Below the pieces are notes generated by a model, which saw nothing but the letters and a program-made list of their open reading frames with translations, ran no database searches and was not told where the DNA came from. Source: a virus. Taken from it: DNA of 46,498 nucleotides. The stretch spans positions 1 to 46,498 of IMG/VR virus record IMGVR_UViG_3300043777_000187. The stretch is one strand, 5' to 3'. A program made the translations under genes and the position numbers. This document shows, one piece after another, positions 7,083 through 15,802 of this stretch (positions are counted from its first letter, which is position 1; each line of letters starts with the position of its first letter).

Positions 7083-8402
7083 ATGGACGAAGTAGAAATC
7101 GCGGACGCGCCGCTCGATACCGGGTTTGAACCGGCCGCAGAGTCGCCGGAATTCGAGACGTCCACCGAAACCACGGATTCTGGCGTTGAACCACGCTCTG
7201 ACGTTGAAACCACGGCAGACACCAACGTCGATAGCCCAGCCATCCAGCACGGCCGCATCAGCGACCCCGCCATTCGAAAGGTTCTCGACGGCCTCAAGGC
7301 CGATCCGGCCAACAAGGATGCCCTGCGGGCCCACAAGGCCATCCAGCGGGCGCTCTTCACCGAAGAACGGCTTCGTTCCCAGTTCAATGGCGACCTGAAA
7401 CAGATCGATTCGCTACGCACCATGGCTGAGAGCCTTGGCGGCGAGCAGGGTGTCCAGGAGATTCAACAGGAATTGGACGGCTGGCGCCAGTTCGATGAGC
7501 AGTTCACCGCCGCCGATCCCAAAGTGCTGGACTTCATCACCAGCACGCCCGAGGCGAAAGACGCTTTCGTGCGCCTGGCGCCGATGGTCTTCGACCGGTA
7601 CCACGAGGCGCATCCCGCAGGCTACGACGCCTACATTGCTCAAGCCTTCAACTCCACGATGGAGGCAAGTGGCATTCCGCTGGCGCTCGAACGGTTGGGC
7701 GACTTCCTGTCCGAGGTAGCGACCGAAAATCCACGGATGGCGAAGGCCGTCGAGCAGTTCCAGAAGTTGGTCAACTTCAACGCCTTTATCCAGCAAAAGG
7801 CCCGGACCGCAGTCGAGCCGCCGAAGACCGCTACACCAGCGCCCGACACCCGCATGGCCGATCTGGAGAAGCGCGAGGCCGCCTTCCGGCGGCAGGAATA
7901 TCAGGCGGAACCACGGCGTGAGCGGGATGCGCTTTTCGAAAGCACCCTGAGTAAGCATCTGGGCACCGACAAACTTTCCCCTGAGAAGCGGGACAGCATC
8001 CGGACTTTGTTTGAGAAAAACCTTATTGCTGAGATCAACAAAAAGGGTGCCGGGGTTGGCAAGCAATTAGACGCCTATCTGGCGAAACAGCAGAAAGACG
8101 GCTTCCAGAAGTACCTGCGCGGCCTCTATCGGGAAACCGTGCCACTGGCCGTCCGGATCACGCTGGGCAATCTCGGGATGCTGAAGAAAGCGCCGGGCAG
8201 TGGAACGCCAGCACCGGGGAAGAACGGCGCCGCGGCAGCGCGCACGCCCAGCGGCAAGCCAGCTACGCCCGGCGAGGGGGTTAGATTCGTAGGTGGCAAG
8301 CCGGATTTCTCGACCGTGGATAATGTGCGAACGCCGGCCAGCATGTGGCAAGAAGGCAAAGCCATCCTGAAGAATGGCCAGAAAGTAGCCTGGAAAAAGT
8401 GA
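7083..8402 (+). CDS. Scaffold-like head morphogenesis protein
   Basis: A 439-residue, helix-rich, highly charged protein right after the portal, with GAGGAG before ATG 7083. The N-terminal 60 residues are acidic and Thr/Ser-rich; the middle (about 65-300) is amphipathic helix with coiled-coil character (LRSQFNGDLKQIDSLRTMAE); the C-terminus is basic and Lys/Gly-rich, as in scaffold domains that touch the capsid protein. Scaffolds guide procapsid assembly and then leave. Unusually, the capsid gene is not next but 4.7 kb further on, behind the receptor-binding block and an HNH gene. Confidence 0.65.
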   Translation: MDEVEIADAPLDTGFEPAAESPEFETSTETTDSGVEPRSDVETTADTNVDSPAIQHGRISDPAIRKVLDGLKADPANKDALRAHKAIQRALFTEERLRSQFNGDLKQIDSLRTMAESLGGEQGVQEIQQELDGWRQFDEQFTAADPKVLDFITSTPEAKDAFVRLAPMVFDRYHEAHPAGYDAYIAQAFNSTMEASGIPLALERLGDFLSEVATENPRMAKAVEQFQKLVNFNAFIQQKARTAVEPPKTATPAPDTRMADLEKREAAFRRQEYQAEPRRERDALFESTLSKHLGTDKLSPEKRDSIRTLFEKNLIAEINKKGAGVGKQLDAYLAKQQKDGFQKYLRGLYRETVPLAVRITLGNLGMLKKAPGSGTPAPGKNGAAAARTPSGKPATPGEGVRFVGGKPDFSTVDNVRTPASMWQEGKAILKNGQKVAWKK

Positions 8403-8410
8403 GGTAAGGG

Positions 8411-8773
8411 ATGCCGGCATACGGAACAGTGCAGGGCGGTGGAGTGCTCACCCAGCTCAACGCTGGCGATCAGATGTACCTGTGGAATGCGGAGACCCCC
8501 GTGGCCGGGACGGCCAGCCTGGCGTTTGCCCGCGGCTCCGATCCGGTTGCCGGCCAGCCGAATCTGATCGTCTTCACGATCTCGTTTGCCACGGCGCCCA
8601 CCGATGTGGTGAACATTCAGGGCAGCAACGATCTGGTGAACTGGGAAACGCTTTACACCTCGACCAGCACCTCGCCAGATTATTACGGCGATGCCGGCGG
8701 ATTCGCCTTCTACCGGGCATTGCTGGTATCGCAGTCGGGCGGTGGCGCGGTGACGGTGATCGCGAATAGGTAG
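8411..8773 (+). CDS. Small beta-rich structural protein, possible head decoration
   Basis: A 120-residue beta-type protein (MPAYGTVQGGGVLTQL...). It contains NIQGSNDLVNWETLYTST, a pattern often seen in phage structural and Ig-like proteins where a 'noise or distance' type strand-turn-strand repeats. Size and place after the scaffold fit a head decoration or stabilising protein, but a fibre-associated role is equally possible because the next two genes encode adsorption proteins. Confidence 0.55.
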   Translation: MPAYGTVQGGGVLTQLNAGDQMYLWNAETPVAGTASLAFARGSDPVAGQPNLIVFTISFATAPTDVVNIQGSNDLVNWETLYTSTSTSPDYYGDAGGFAFYRALLVSQSGGGAVTVIANR

Positions 8774-8776
8774 ACC

Positions 8777-10843
8777 ATGCGGAAATGGAAAGCACCAATC
8801 TGGCTTGCGGGCATTGTCGCAATGCTCATTTTACTGCCAGATCTCGATAGCCAGCCTCTGAACCCGATCACCTACACCACCACCACGCCCGTGACTTGCG
8901 GCCCGCGTAGCGTTTATCTGCTCACGCCAAATGGCACGATGTACACGTGCGCCAACGGGACACCAGAGGCGCTGGGCACGGGGAGCGGCGGGGGCGGCCC
9001 GATCACTTCATTCACCGTTCCAGTTGTTGCCGGTACGGCGTGCATCATTGTTCACGGTCTCGGCCTGGCAACGCCATACTACCCTTTGTGGAGTTGTTTC
9101 AATTCGGCCGGTCCAATTATCGCGATCGGGCTTTCGGCTGAAACCACCAACGGCTTGACGATCACGGACACGAATAGTGAGACGATCTCTTGTGTGATGG
9201 GGGGCGCCACAGGCAGCACTGGGGCCGGTGGTGCGCTGGGCACAATCGCCTGCGGCGGGAATACGATCAGTCCCACCAGCACCCCGACGTACACGGCTAC
9301 GCAGTCTGTTTCGACAGCTTTTACCTGTACCGGGTGCACCTCGGCGTCATGGAATTCAACCGGACTGAGCGGCTCCGGTCTTAGCATCAGTGGCTCAGGC
9401 AGCAGCGCCAACTTGGTCGGCACAGCCGTGGCTGGCACATACGCAGGCGTGGTCATTTCCTATGGTTCAGTCAGCACATCCCCTTTTACCGTCACGATCA
9501 ATGCAGCCCCGAGTACCGGCACGTGCGGAGGGACTGGGCCGCCGAGTTGCCCCGGCGCGACGAACGGAAGCCCGTATGGCCCTGAAGCCGTAGTGGTCAC
9601 CGGTGGAACTGGTACGGTCACGCTCAACGTGACTTCCGGCGCCCTCCCGAGCGGCGTTACTATATCTGCTCATACCTTGACCGCCACCAATGTGACCGCG
9701 ACGGCTGGGACCTATAACTTCGACCTTGCCGGAACCGACGCCAACAGCGTGCAAGGTACTCCAGTGGCCTATTCGATTGTGGTGGCCGGCGGCGGGGGCG
9801 GGGGAACTTTCGCGCACTACTACGCAATCACCGCCGGAACTGTCACCGGCACTTTGACCAATTTCCCGTGGTGTATCAACACCGGTAATTCCAGCTTCTC
9901 CGCCGGGTGCGCTCCGTTGAACATCGCTTCCAGCCTTAACTCTTCAATCGTAAACACGGTGACCCAATCGACCGGCGTCAGCGTCGTTGAGCCGGCCGAC
10001 GCGGTGCTCACAGCAACCGCTCCAGGGGGATCGACCGGCGCATGGACCTGCCCCAGCACGGCCTATATTCCATGGGAAACGGAAGCATATAGCGCCGGGT
10101 CCTGGATAGTCCACGCTAAACCTGCCAGCACGGCGACTGGTGGTGTGGTCTACATCTGCTTCGGGCAATCCGCGATGACAACCCAGCAGAACACCAGCGG
10201 GAATTCGGCGGCCCCGGCCTCGGTGTGGAGCGCCTACAGTAGCGTTTACCATCACGCCAACGTAAGTAGCGCTTTGAGCCTTGTGGATTCCACCGGCAAT
10301 TCCAACGAAACTGCTACAGGTTCACCGACGACATTTGCCTCCCTAATCGACGGTGGCGTTGCATTCAACGGGTCCAATGAACTTTCATTCACAAACCAAG
10401 TAACTTCGGGTAACAATTTAACTATTAGTGCTTGGGTAAATACATCCACTACGGGAATCCAGATTTTTGTGGACCAGAGGAATTCAGGCCTGACAACCGG
10501 CTGCATACTCTACATGCACAACGGCTCAGGGGCTGTGGAGTTCTTCTGCGTTCCTTCTCCGGTTGCAGGTTCCGGTGCGAATTTTGCAGACGGCAACTGG
10601 CACTATTTTGTCGGTACGGTAAATTCATCTACTATTACATTTTATGCGGACGGATCAAGTTCCACTAACAGTGGCACCATTACCCCTGGAGCTAGCACCG
10701 TGTACATAGGTGAGAATAGCTTTACAGGAAATATAGATGAGGTTCGCATGTCCAGCGCCACTATGACTGCCGCCTGGGTAGCAGCAGAGTACGCCAATCA
10801 AAAAATAAGCAGTACGTTCTTGACGGCCGGGAGCGAGCAATGA
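8777..10843 (+). CDS. Receptor-binding-type protein: signal peptide, Ig-like and LamG-like domains
   Basis: A 688-residue protein. Residues 1-26 look like a Sec signal peptide or membrane anchor (KWKAPIWLAGIVAMLILL). After a Ser/Thr/Gly-rich region, an Ig-like putative domain spans about 250-340 (GGTGTVTLNVTSGALPSG, VTATAGTYNFDLAGTD). A Gly hinge follows, then a DUF2341-like segment (about 345-460), and a C-terminal concanavalin/LamG-like domain (about 500-680) with GNWHYFVGTV and GNIDEVRMSSATMT, typical of carbohydrate binding. It probably acts at the host surface. Its end overlaps the tailspike gene start (ATGA). Confidence 0.7.
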   Translation: MRKWKAPIWLAGIVAMLILLPDLDSQPLNPITYTTTTPVTCGPRSVYLLTPNGTMYTCANGTPEALGTGSGGGGPITSFTVPVVAGTACIIVHGLGLATPYYPLWSCFNSAGPIIAIGLSAETTNGLTITDTNSETISCVMGGATGSTGAGGALGTIACGGNTISPTSTPTYTATQSVSTAFTCTGCTSASWNSTGLSGSGLSISGSGSSANLVGTAVAGTYAGVVISYGSVSTSPFTVTINAAPSTGTCGGTGPPSCPGATNGSPYGPEAVVVTGGTGTVTLNVTSGALPSGVTISAHTLTATNVTATAGTYNFDLAGTDANSVQGTPVAYSIVVAGGGGGGTFAHYYAITAGTVTGTLTNFPWCINTGNSSFSAGCAPLNIASSLNSSIVNTVTQSTGVSVVEPADAVLTATAPGGSTGAWTCPSTAYIPWETEAYSAGSWIVHAKPASTATGGVVYICFGQSAMTTQQNTSGNSAAPASVWSAYSSVYHHANVSSALSLVDSTGNSNETATGSPTTFASLIDGGVAFNGSNELSFTNQVTSGNNLTISAWVNTSTTGIQIFVDQRNSGLTTGCILYMHNGSGAVEFFCVPSPVAGSGANFADGNWHYFVGTVNSSTITFYADGSSSTNSGTITPGASTVYIGENSFTGNIDEVRMSSATMTAAWVAAEYANQKISSTFLTAGSEQ

Positions 10844-12411
10844 GACTTCTCACCTTATTAACGCTATCCGCATTCTCTCTCGCCAATCCGGCGCATCCTT
10901 TCCGTCGCTGGAACCCCGCGAACCTTCGGAGTCTGTTCCAGACGAATTCAATCAATGCCCCAACGGTATTTGGAGGATCGGTAACAATTAACAAGACGCC
11001 ACCGCAGTACTGGGTAACGCCAGAGCAGTTTGGGGCTTATGGCGACAATTCGCACGACGACACGACGGCCATAAATAATGCCATCTCGGCACTGCTCACT
11101 TCAGCATTGTGTACTCAGACGGTGACCTGTGAGCTTAGATTTCAGGCGAAAACCTACAAGACGACCGCGCCCGTTACGCTGGCTGGGTCCTACGTGACTA
11201 TCGTCGGGCAAGGGATGTTCTCCACTTTTATCAGTAACACGGCGACAACGGGAGACGGACTAGACATCACCGGTACAGGCTCCAACTGCGCAACAGGGGC
11301 GGCCTTCTGGAATACGGTCAAGAGTCTTCAGATTACACGTCCTAATGCAGCTACAGCAGGTGTCGGCTTGAATATCCTCGATGCTTGCTGGACAAAGATA
11401 TCCGATGTTCAACTGACCTATAACTACATTGGACTAAATGTCTCATCTAGTGGACAAACCGTCATTCAGGATACCCAAGAGTCGGCAGCAGCCGGTTCCC
11501 CTTATGGATTCCAGCTTTCCGGAGGGCTTTCGTCTACATATATAAGGCGTGGAGTTTATGATGGCACACTGAATACTAACCATATTGGACTTTACATGTC
11601 TAGTTGTCCATCGGACACGTTTATTAGCGATTTTACCGGTGCTCATGGTGCTTATGGAATTCAAGTTAACGGTAGTACGGAAAGCGGGGTAAGCATCTGC
11701 AATGGAGATGTCCACCTCGACCATCCGGTTCTAGATTCATGTCTTATTGCCTGCATCCAGATCAACAATCTGAACTCCGGTGGCTTGGCCGCAGTGGACA
11801 TTGACGGCGGGTACGCCAGCACACTTGCTACGGGTATAGACCTTGAGAACGTGTCGGGGGCTAGCGTGCGCGGCGTCCAGATTCGCAACGGTACAGGCGC
11901 CTCTGGCACCATAGGTCTGAACATCGCGGGAGGCAGTTCGAACGCGGACATCATCACGGGCAACGTGATTCAACAAGTCATTACATGCGTAAGTGTGAAC
12001 GGTAGCGGCAACCATATCATCACAGGCAATACCTGTACTGCGATCTCGGCGCAGCCGATCACGACTGGCTTCAACTTCGTGAGCCTGACGAATAGCATTG
12101 TGCGTAATAACGTGATGGGCGGCAGCTTCACCACGTCGTTTAGCTTCGATTCCGGCTCGAACAACAACACCGCGGATGGCAACAACGGTTTCGCATACAG
12201 CACGGTTTCGAACTCAGGCGCGGGAAACAACTTTGGGTTCCTAGGCTCCTACACGATCTCTGGCCTGCCATCTTGTGGGTCTAGCATCGTTGGCGCAAAG
12301 GCTGCGATATCAAACGGCCTCGCAACGGTGACCTTCCAACTTGCTGTGAGCACTACCGGATCGACCATCCAGCCGGTTACCTGTCTCGCCTCAGGTTGGG
12401 TGTATCAGTGA
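10840..12411 (+). CDS. Pectate-lyase-3-type beta-helix tailspike with signal peptide
   Basis: A 523-residue protein. After a short signal-like N-terminus (MRLLTLLTLSAFSLANPAHP), the motif FGAYGDNSHDDTTAI at about residues 66-80 is the classic opening of the pectate lyase superfamily 3 fold found in tailspikes that cut host polysaccharide. It is followed by many short Gly/Asn/Thr turns (GNHIITGNTCTAI, SIVRNNVMGG) of a right-handed beta-helix. The C-terminal 60 residues look like a small trimerisation or binding domain. Base composition appears more AT-rich than its neighbours around 10400-11700, as expected for an exchanged receptor-binding gene. Confidence 0.75.
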   Translation: MRLLTLLTLSAFSLANPAHPFRRWNPANLRSLFQTNSINAPTVFGGSVTINKTPPQYWVTPEQFGAYGDNSHDDTTAINNAISALLTSALCTQTVTCELRFQAKTYKTTAPVTLAGSYVTIVGQGMFSTFISNTATTGDGLDITGTGSNCATGAAFWNTVKSLQITRPNAATAGVGLNILDACWTKISDVQLTYNYIGLNVSSSGQTVIQDTQESAAAGSPYGFQLSGGLSSTYIRRGVYDGTLNTNHIGLYMSSCPSDTFISDFTGAHGAYGIQVNGSTESGVSICNGDVHLDHPVLDSCLIACIQINNLNSGGLAAVDIDGGYASTLATGIDLENVSGASVRGVQIRNGTGASGTIGLNIAGGSSNADIITGNVIQQVITCVSVNGSGNHIITGNTCTAISAQPITTGFNFVSLTNSIVRNNVMGGSFTTSFSFDSGSNNNTADGNNGFAYSTVSNSGAGNNFGFLGSYTISGLPSCGSSIVGAKAAISNGLATVTFQLAVSTTGSTIQPVTCLASGWVYQ

Positions 12412-12425
12412 TGGAGCCTACTACC

Positions 12426-12453
12426 TTGACAATCTCACCTACGACGTGACAAT
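12426..12453 (+). promoter_or_regulatory. Promoter-like sequence after the tailspike gene
   Basis: TTGACA (12426-12431) and GACAAT (12448-12453) are 16 bases apart. It would transcribe rightward, antisense to the HNH gene and toward the capsid gene. The upstream ACCTTGACA is shared with the palindrome at 41685-41697. A 12-codon ORF overlaps the tailspike stop here (TGATG at 12409) but I do not call it a gene. Confidence 0.35.
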
Positions 12454-12487
12454 TTCGTTTGCAGTGCCGCAAAGCGGGTTTTGCGTC

Positions 12488-12850
12488 TTAAAATGAACGG
12501 CGTTTCCGGCGGCCGGCGTCGGCTCGTTGATGGCACGGATAGCAGAGCAGGCGAACATCATCAGGCCGTTCAGCGCCAAGGGTTCGATAGTGCAGATGGT
12601 GCAAGTCCACCCGGCCATCCCGGCCACATGCCTCGCATTTCATTCCGCGCGCCGCGATAATCGATAGCTTGAACATTTGCCATTGCGGAGAATTGATCCA
12701 CGCCAGATACTCATCGGTGAGCCGTTTGCTCTTGGGTCGGCGGTTGCCGCGGTGCTTCTTCTTCCTTTTCGGATCGAGTCTGCCGGTCAAAAGAAGCGAA
12801 GCGGGCAATAGATCGAACATATCCGGCCTGTCCATTTTGGGAAGCGGCAT
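12488..12850 (-). CDS. HNH endonuclease
   Basis: A 120-residue protein antisense to all its neighbours. It has the HNH zinc-finger layout: CEACG at residues 72-76, DLHHLHY with the catalytic His at about 84-85, and LLCYPCH at 102-107. The N-terminal 45 residues are very basic (DPKRKKKHRGNRRPKSKR) and suit DNA binding. Stand-alone HNH genes inserted between structural genes usually act as homing endonucleases; phage packaging HNH proteins normally sit beside the terminase, which is not the case here. A -10-like TATACT ends six bases before the ATG, so the mRNA may be leaderless. Confidence 0.85.
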   Translation of the reverse strand: MPLPKMDRPDMFDLLPASLLLTGRLDPKRKKKHRGNRRPKSKRLTDEYLAWINSPQWQMFKLSIIAARGMKCEACGRDGRVDLHHLHYRTLGAERPDDVRLLCYPCHQRADAGRRKRRSF

Positions 12851-12856
12851 TGATTC

Positions 12857-12862
12857 AGTATA
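12857..12862 (-). promoter_or_regulatory. -10-like TATACT for the HNH gene
   Basis: On the minus strand TATACT is followed by GAATCA and then the ATG of the HNH gene, with no Shine-Dalgarno sequence. The same GCTATACTGA core occurs on the minus strand at 32794-32803 upstream of the replication gene. The -35 region is weak. Confidence 0.45.
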
Positions 12863-12872
12863 GCGGCTGGGA

Positions 12873-12901
12873 TTTGTATTTCTTTTCCGTTCCGTGATAT
12901 T
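12873..12901 (+). promoter_or_regulatory. Candidate promoter for the capsid operon
   Basis: TTTGTA (12873-12878) and GATATT (12896-12901) are 17 bases apart. The sequence CGTTCCGTGATATTCTTC resembles CGTTCTGTGATAGTCTTC in the duplicated elements at 498 and 46062. It would give a leader of about 165 bases before the capsid start. Bases 12908-13060 of this leader hold no gene that I can see. Confidence 0.35.
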
Positions 12902-13075
12902 CTTCGTCCTGTAAGCCTCTTGGCGGTCTAAGCGCTTGCTCTACCATCGGCACGCGGCGCGCCCGGCGGCCTTACCAGCAGTACAGCGACGGTCCTACCA
13001 GCGTAGGCAGCGGCCAGCCAGCCTTTGATGGGCGAACGGCCAGGACACGGCTGATTCCATTTCAGGAGTCTACCC

Positions 13076-14353
13076 ATGCCCGCTGGGAGTGTATCTCAAA
13101 ACATCGCATCCCAAATTGAATATATCCGCAAAGACCTTGAGGAACTTGTTCTCCTTCAAGGAGTTCTGCGTAAGCGGATCTCCAAATCCACCGACATCAA
13201 AGCCATTTCGAACCGCCCGGCGCGCATTCCGTTCAACGTGCTCACTGGCGGCCTCTTCCGCACGGGCGCCGCCCTATTCGATGGCAACGATCTGGGCCGC
13301 GGTTCCGCGCCTACCGAAACTTTCGGCAACTTGAGCGCGATTCCCTTCGTTCAGGCGTCGGAATACACCTCGCTCTCGGAATTCTCAACCGACAGCACCG
13401 AAAAAGCCATCGAGAATTACGTCACCCTCACCAACCGCCAGGCCACCGAGACCTACGCGGGCTACATGGATGCGTTGTACGCCAATTCCACCGGCGCCAA
13501 CGATCTGGACACCGTGGTTTCGGTTTCGGGCAATGAAATCGTCGTCAATAACGCCGATATCTTCCAGGACAACCAGATTGTGGACATCTGGACGGCCATT
13601 GGCGGCACTTTCCTTGGCTCGTGGCAGATTCAGTCCATCGACAGCTCCAACACGGCCCTGTGGGGCACTGTGGCCCCCCCTGTAGGCACTGTGGCGGGCT
13701 GCGTTCTCATGGTAACCGGCAGCTCAGGCCAGGCCAACTCGGGAATTCCCGGAATCCTCAGCTATCACGTGGGGACCAATACCGGGAACTTCATGGGCAT
13801 CCCGCGAAGCGCCTTCCCTGGCAAGTTTGCGACTCCCTACGTCTCTCCCGGCGGCGCGGCGGCCACCGGCCCGCTCACTCCGGCCAACGTGCGCGCCATG
13901 CTGAACCAGATGAAGCTGGCCATGGGCGCGGACACCGATGAGACGGAATTCGTGGTTCACGGCAACGTGGATACGCAAGCCGCCTGGGAAAATAACGCTC
14001 TGCCGGTCCAGACCATTATCTACAACGAGTTGAAGGGCGACAACTCCGCCGACATGCTCAAGAAGAACATGCCCACGGCCATCGCCGGCCGCGAGTTCCT
14101 ACTGAACGTGCGCGCCAAGCCGGGCCGGATCGACGGCCTCAATCTGAAGCACTGGTTCCGCTTGGAAACCAAGGCGCTCGACCTGCACGAAGTCGGCGGC
14201 CAGACGCTATTCCCGATCTACGGCGCGTCCGGCGGCCTCAATTCCAGCCAGATATTCTACTACGAGGCGATGGAGACCTTGGGGCTGGGGCAGCCGAGGC
14301 GGGATTGCTACATGCCCTCAATTACAATTCCTCCCCGTTATTTCGGACATTGA
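13076..14353 (+). CDS. Major capsid protein
   Basis: A 425-residue protein with CAGGAG before ATG 13076. Its N-terminal helix region (SQIEYIRKDLEELVLLQGVLRK) is followed by the strand-rich segment typical of HK97-fold capsid proteins (PTETFGNLSAIPFVQASEYTS) and an alpha/beta core ending in a basic, aromatic C-terminus. Residues about 135-220 (VVSVSGNEIVVNNADIF...VAGCVLMVTG) look like an inserted beta domain, as capsid proteins of several phages carry. Length and central place in the head gene cluster agree. No prohead protease is visible, which suits scaffold-assisted assembly. Confidence 0.7.
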   Translation: MPAGSVSQNIASQIEYIRKDLEELVLLQGVLRKRISKSTDIKAISNRPARIPFNVLTGGLFRTGAALFDGNDLGRGSAPTETFGNLSAIPFVQASEYTSLSEFSTDSTEKAIENYVTLTNRQATETYAGYMDALYANSTGANDLDTVVSVSGNEIVVNNADIFQDNQIVDIWTAIGGTFLGSWQIQSIDSSNTALWGTVAPPVGTVAGCVLMVTGSSGQANSGIPGILSYHVGTNTGNFMGIPRSAFPGKFATPYVSPGGAAATGPLTPANVRAMLNQMKLAMGADTDETEFVVHGNVDTQAAWENNALPVQTIIYNELKGDNSADMLKKNMPTAIAGREFLLNVRAKPGRIDGLNLKHWFRLETKALDLHEVGGQTLFPIYGASGGLNSSQIFYYEAMETLGLGQPRRDCYMPSITIPPRYFGH

Positions 14354-14381
14354 CAACGGTTTTGCGAAGTAGCGCTTTGGA

Positions 14382-15065
14382 ATGTTGCAATACGATCCCA
14401 TCTCGGATCTCCGGTTCTGGCCGGCGCCGCTCTTGCGCTTCGGCCAGAACCCCCATGGCGCCCCGCTCTACCGGATCGTCTTCGCACCCTCCCGCCGGGA
14501 ACTGACTTATGGCGATTGGTCCGGGGACGGCGAGGGCGCCGCTTACGCTCAGTGGACGCTGAAGTACCCGGCCGCCGGCAACATTTGGGTGATGGAACGC
14601 TGGGTACCGCCGTCCTACTTTCGTTGTTCGAAGGAAAACTGGCCAGCGGTTAACGGTCCCTTCCCCGACCGCGGCGATTACGAACTGGCTCACGAATTTC
14701 AGGCGTGCCTGCCGGATCAGGCCAACATCGAAAAGTTGATCTCCTGGATTGAGATGAGCCAGGATGTTTCGCTCTATCAGGCGCGCGTGGCCCTGCGGCG
14801 CGCCGAGGAAGACCGCCTGGCTGCCCAGCGTAAACTCGTCGAGGATCGCATTCGGAGCCTGCTGCCCGCCTACGGCTGCCGGCCGATGTTCTCGGGCGGT
14901 GGCGGGAAGACTACTATCCGCGGAACGAAGAACGATCACGGGCCCCGGCTGCGGCGGGTACGGACGGCGCAGGAAATCGGAATGCCGGCGCGGGCGGGCA
15001 TGTACCCCCGCTCGACACCGCAGGTTCCCGGTACCATCAACGGAGTTCAACAGAAGATAGCTTGA
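14382..15065 (+). CDS. Phage protein of unknown function, after capsid
   Basis: A 227-residue protein. The first 110 residues are Trp/Pro-rich (DLRFWPAPLLRFGQNPHG, WVMERWVPPSYF); the middle has a long charged helix (VALRRAEEDRLAAQRKLVEDRI); the C-terminus is basic and Gly/Pro-rich. I do not recognise a domain with confidence. Being directly after the capsid gene and before connector candidates, it may be a head-completion or virion protein. No clear ribosome site precedes ATG 14382. Confidence 0.6.
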   Translation: MLQYDPISDLRFWPAPLLRFGQNPHGAPLYRIVFAPSRRELTYGDWSGDGEGAAYAQWTLKYPAAGNIWVMERWVPPSYFRCSKENWPAVNGPFPDRGDYELAHEFQACLPDQANIEKLISWIEMSQDVSLYQARVALRRAEEDRLAAQRKLVEDRIRSLLPAYGCRPMFSGGGGKTTIRGTKNDHGPRLRRVRTAQEIGMPARAGMYPRSTPQVPGTINGVQQKIA

Positions 15066-15066
15066 T

Positions 15067-15801
15067 ATGTCTCAACCACTTGCAATTCGGCACGGAATGA
15101 CCGAACGCTATGTACCGGGCGTTCCCGACATGGTGAAAAAGCTCGCCAGGGACACCCAACTTTACATTTTCAACGTGGGGCCATGGCGGCTCACCCGCGA
15201 GATGGGCAGCGTTCCCACGGCCATCATCCCGGCATGCCCCGAGGGTCGCGAATACTCCGAACCTTACATCGTCCTAGGGATCGACCAGGAGCCCTATCCG
15301 GTCAATGAAACCACCTGTGCCATGATCCCGAAGTCCGGGCCGCCCGGCCAGGAAGGCGGCTCGGCCGAGGGAATCTACCTCGCGCAGCAGATCCTGGGCG
15401 AAGGGCCGCAACTGAACAAGCGGGAGACCTGGCGCCGGTTCGGCGTCTTCATCTCGAAGATCGACCCGCCGTCTGAGCATGATGTGCGCACCGCGCGTGC
15501 CGCGCTCTATGAGCACCTGGGCGTGCTGGTGAAAGAAGCTAACGATTCCTGGGCGCTCGACCGCGACAAAGGGCAGATCATCCAAAAGGATTGGCACCAG
15601 CGCGCCGCGGAGATGCTGCACAAGACCGTGGCCGAATGCCCCTGGATGGGCGACCGGCAACTCGGGCCTGAGCGGGTACCATGCGCCTTCTGCGGCCAAG
15701 CCATCCCCATCACCGTGGCGAAGTGCCCGAACTGCAAGGAAGTGGTGAAGCAGGCGCTCTATAAGGCCGCGCAGATGGCGGCACGCGAAGCTACGGTGTA
15801 A
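15067..15801 (+). CDS. Phage protein with C-terminal zinc ribbon
   Basis: A 244-residue protein whose C-terminal part has two CxxC pairs (CAFCGQ about residue 203 and CPNCKE about residue 220), a zinc-ribbon arrangement. The N-terminal part is soluble alpha/beta with WRLTREMGSVP and PACPEGREYSEPY. No family is recognised. It is followed one base later by the first of three related connector-type genes, so it is likely co-translated with them. A virion or assembly role is inferred from position. Confidence 0.6.
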   Translation: MSQPLAIRHGMTERYVPGVPDMVKKLARDTQLYIFNVGPWRLTREMGSVPTAIIPACPEGREYSEPYIVLGIDQEPYPVNETTCAMIPKSGPPGQEGGSAEGIYLAQQILGEGPQLNKRETWRRFGVFISKIDPPSEHDVRTARAALYEHLGVLVKEANDSWALDRDKGQIIQKDWHQRAAEMLHKTVAECPWMGDRQLGPERVPCAFCGQAIPITVAKCPNCKEVVKQALYKAAQMAAREATV

Positions 15802-15802
15802 A

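Noticed and set aside
12900-12960. tRNA-like stretch (GGTAGAGCA on the minus strand)
   Set aside because: The D-loop-like piece lacks a matching D-stem partner, anticodon arm and T-loop GGTTCGA; no tRNA can be folded by eye. No other tRNA or rRNA was seen in the window.
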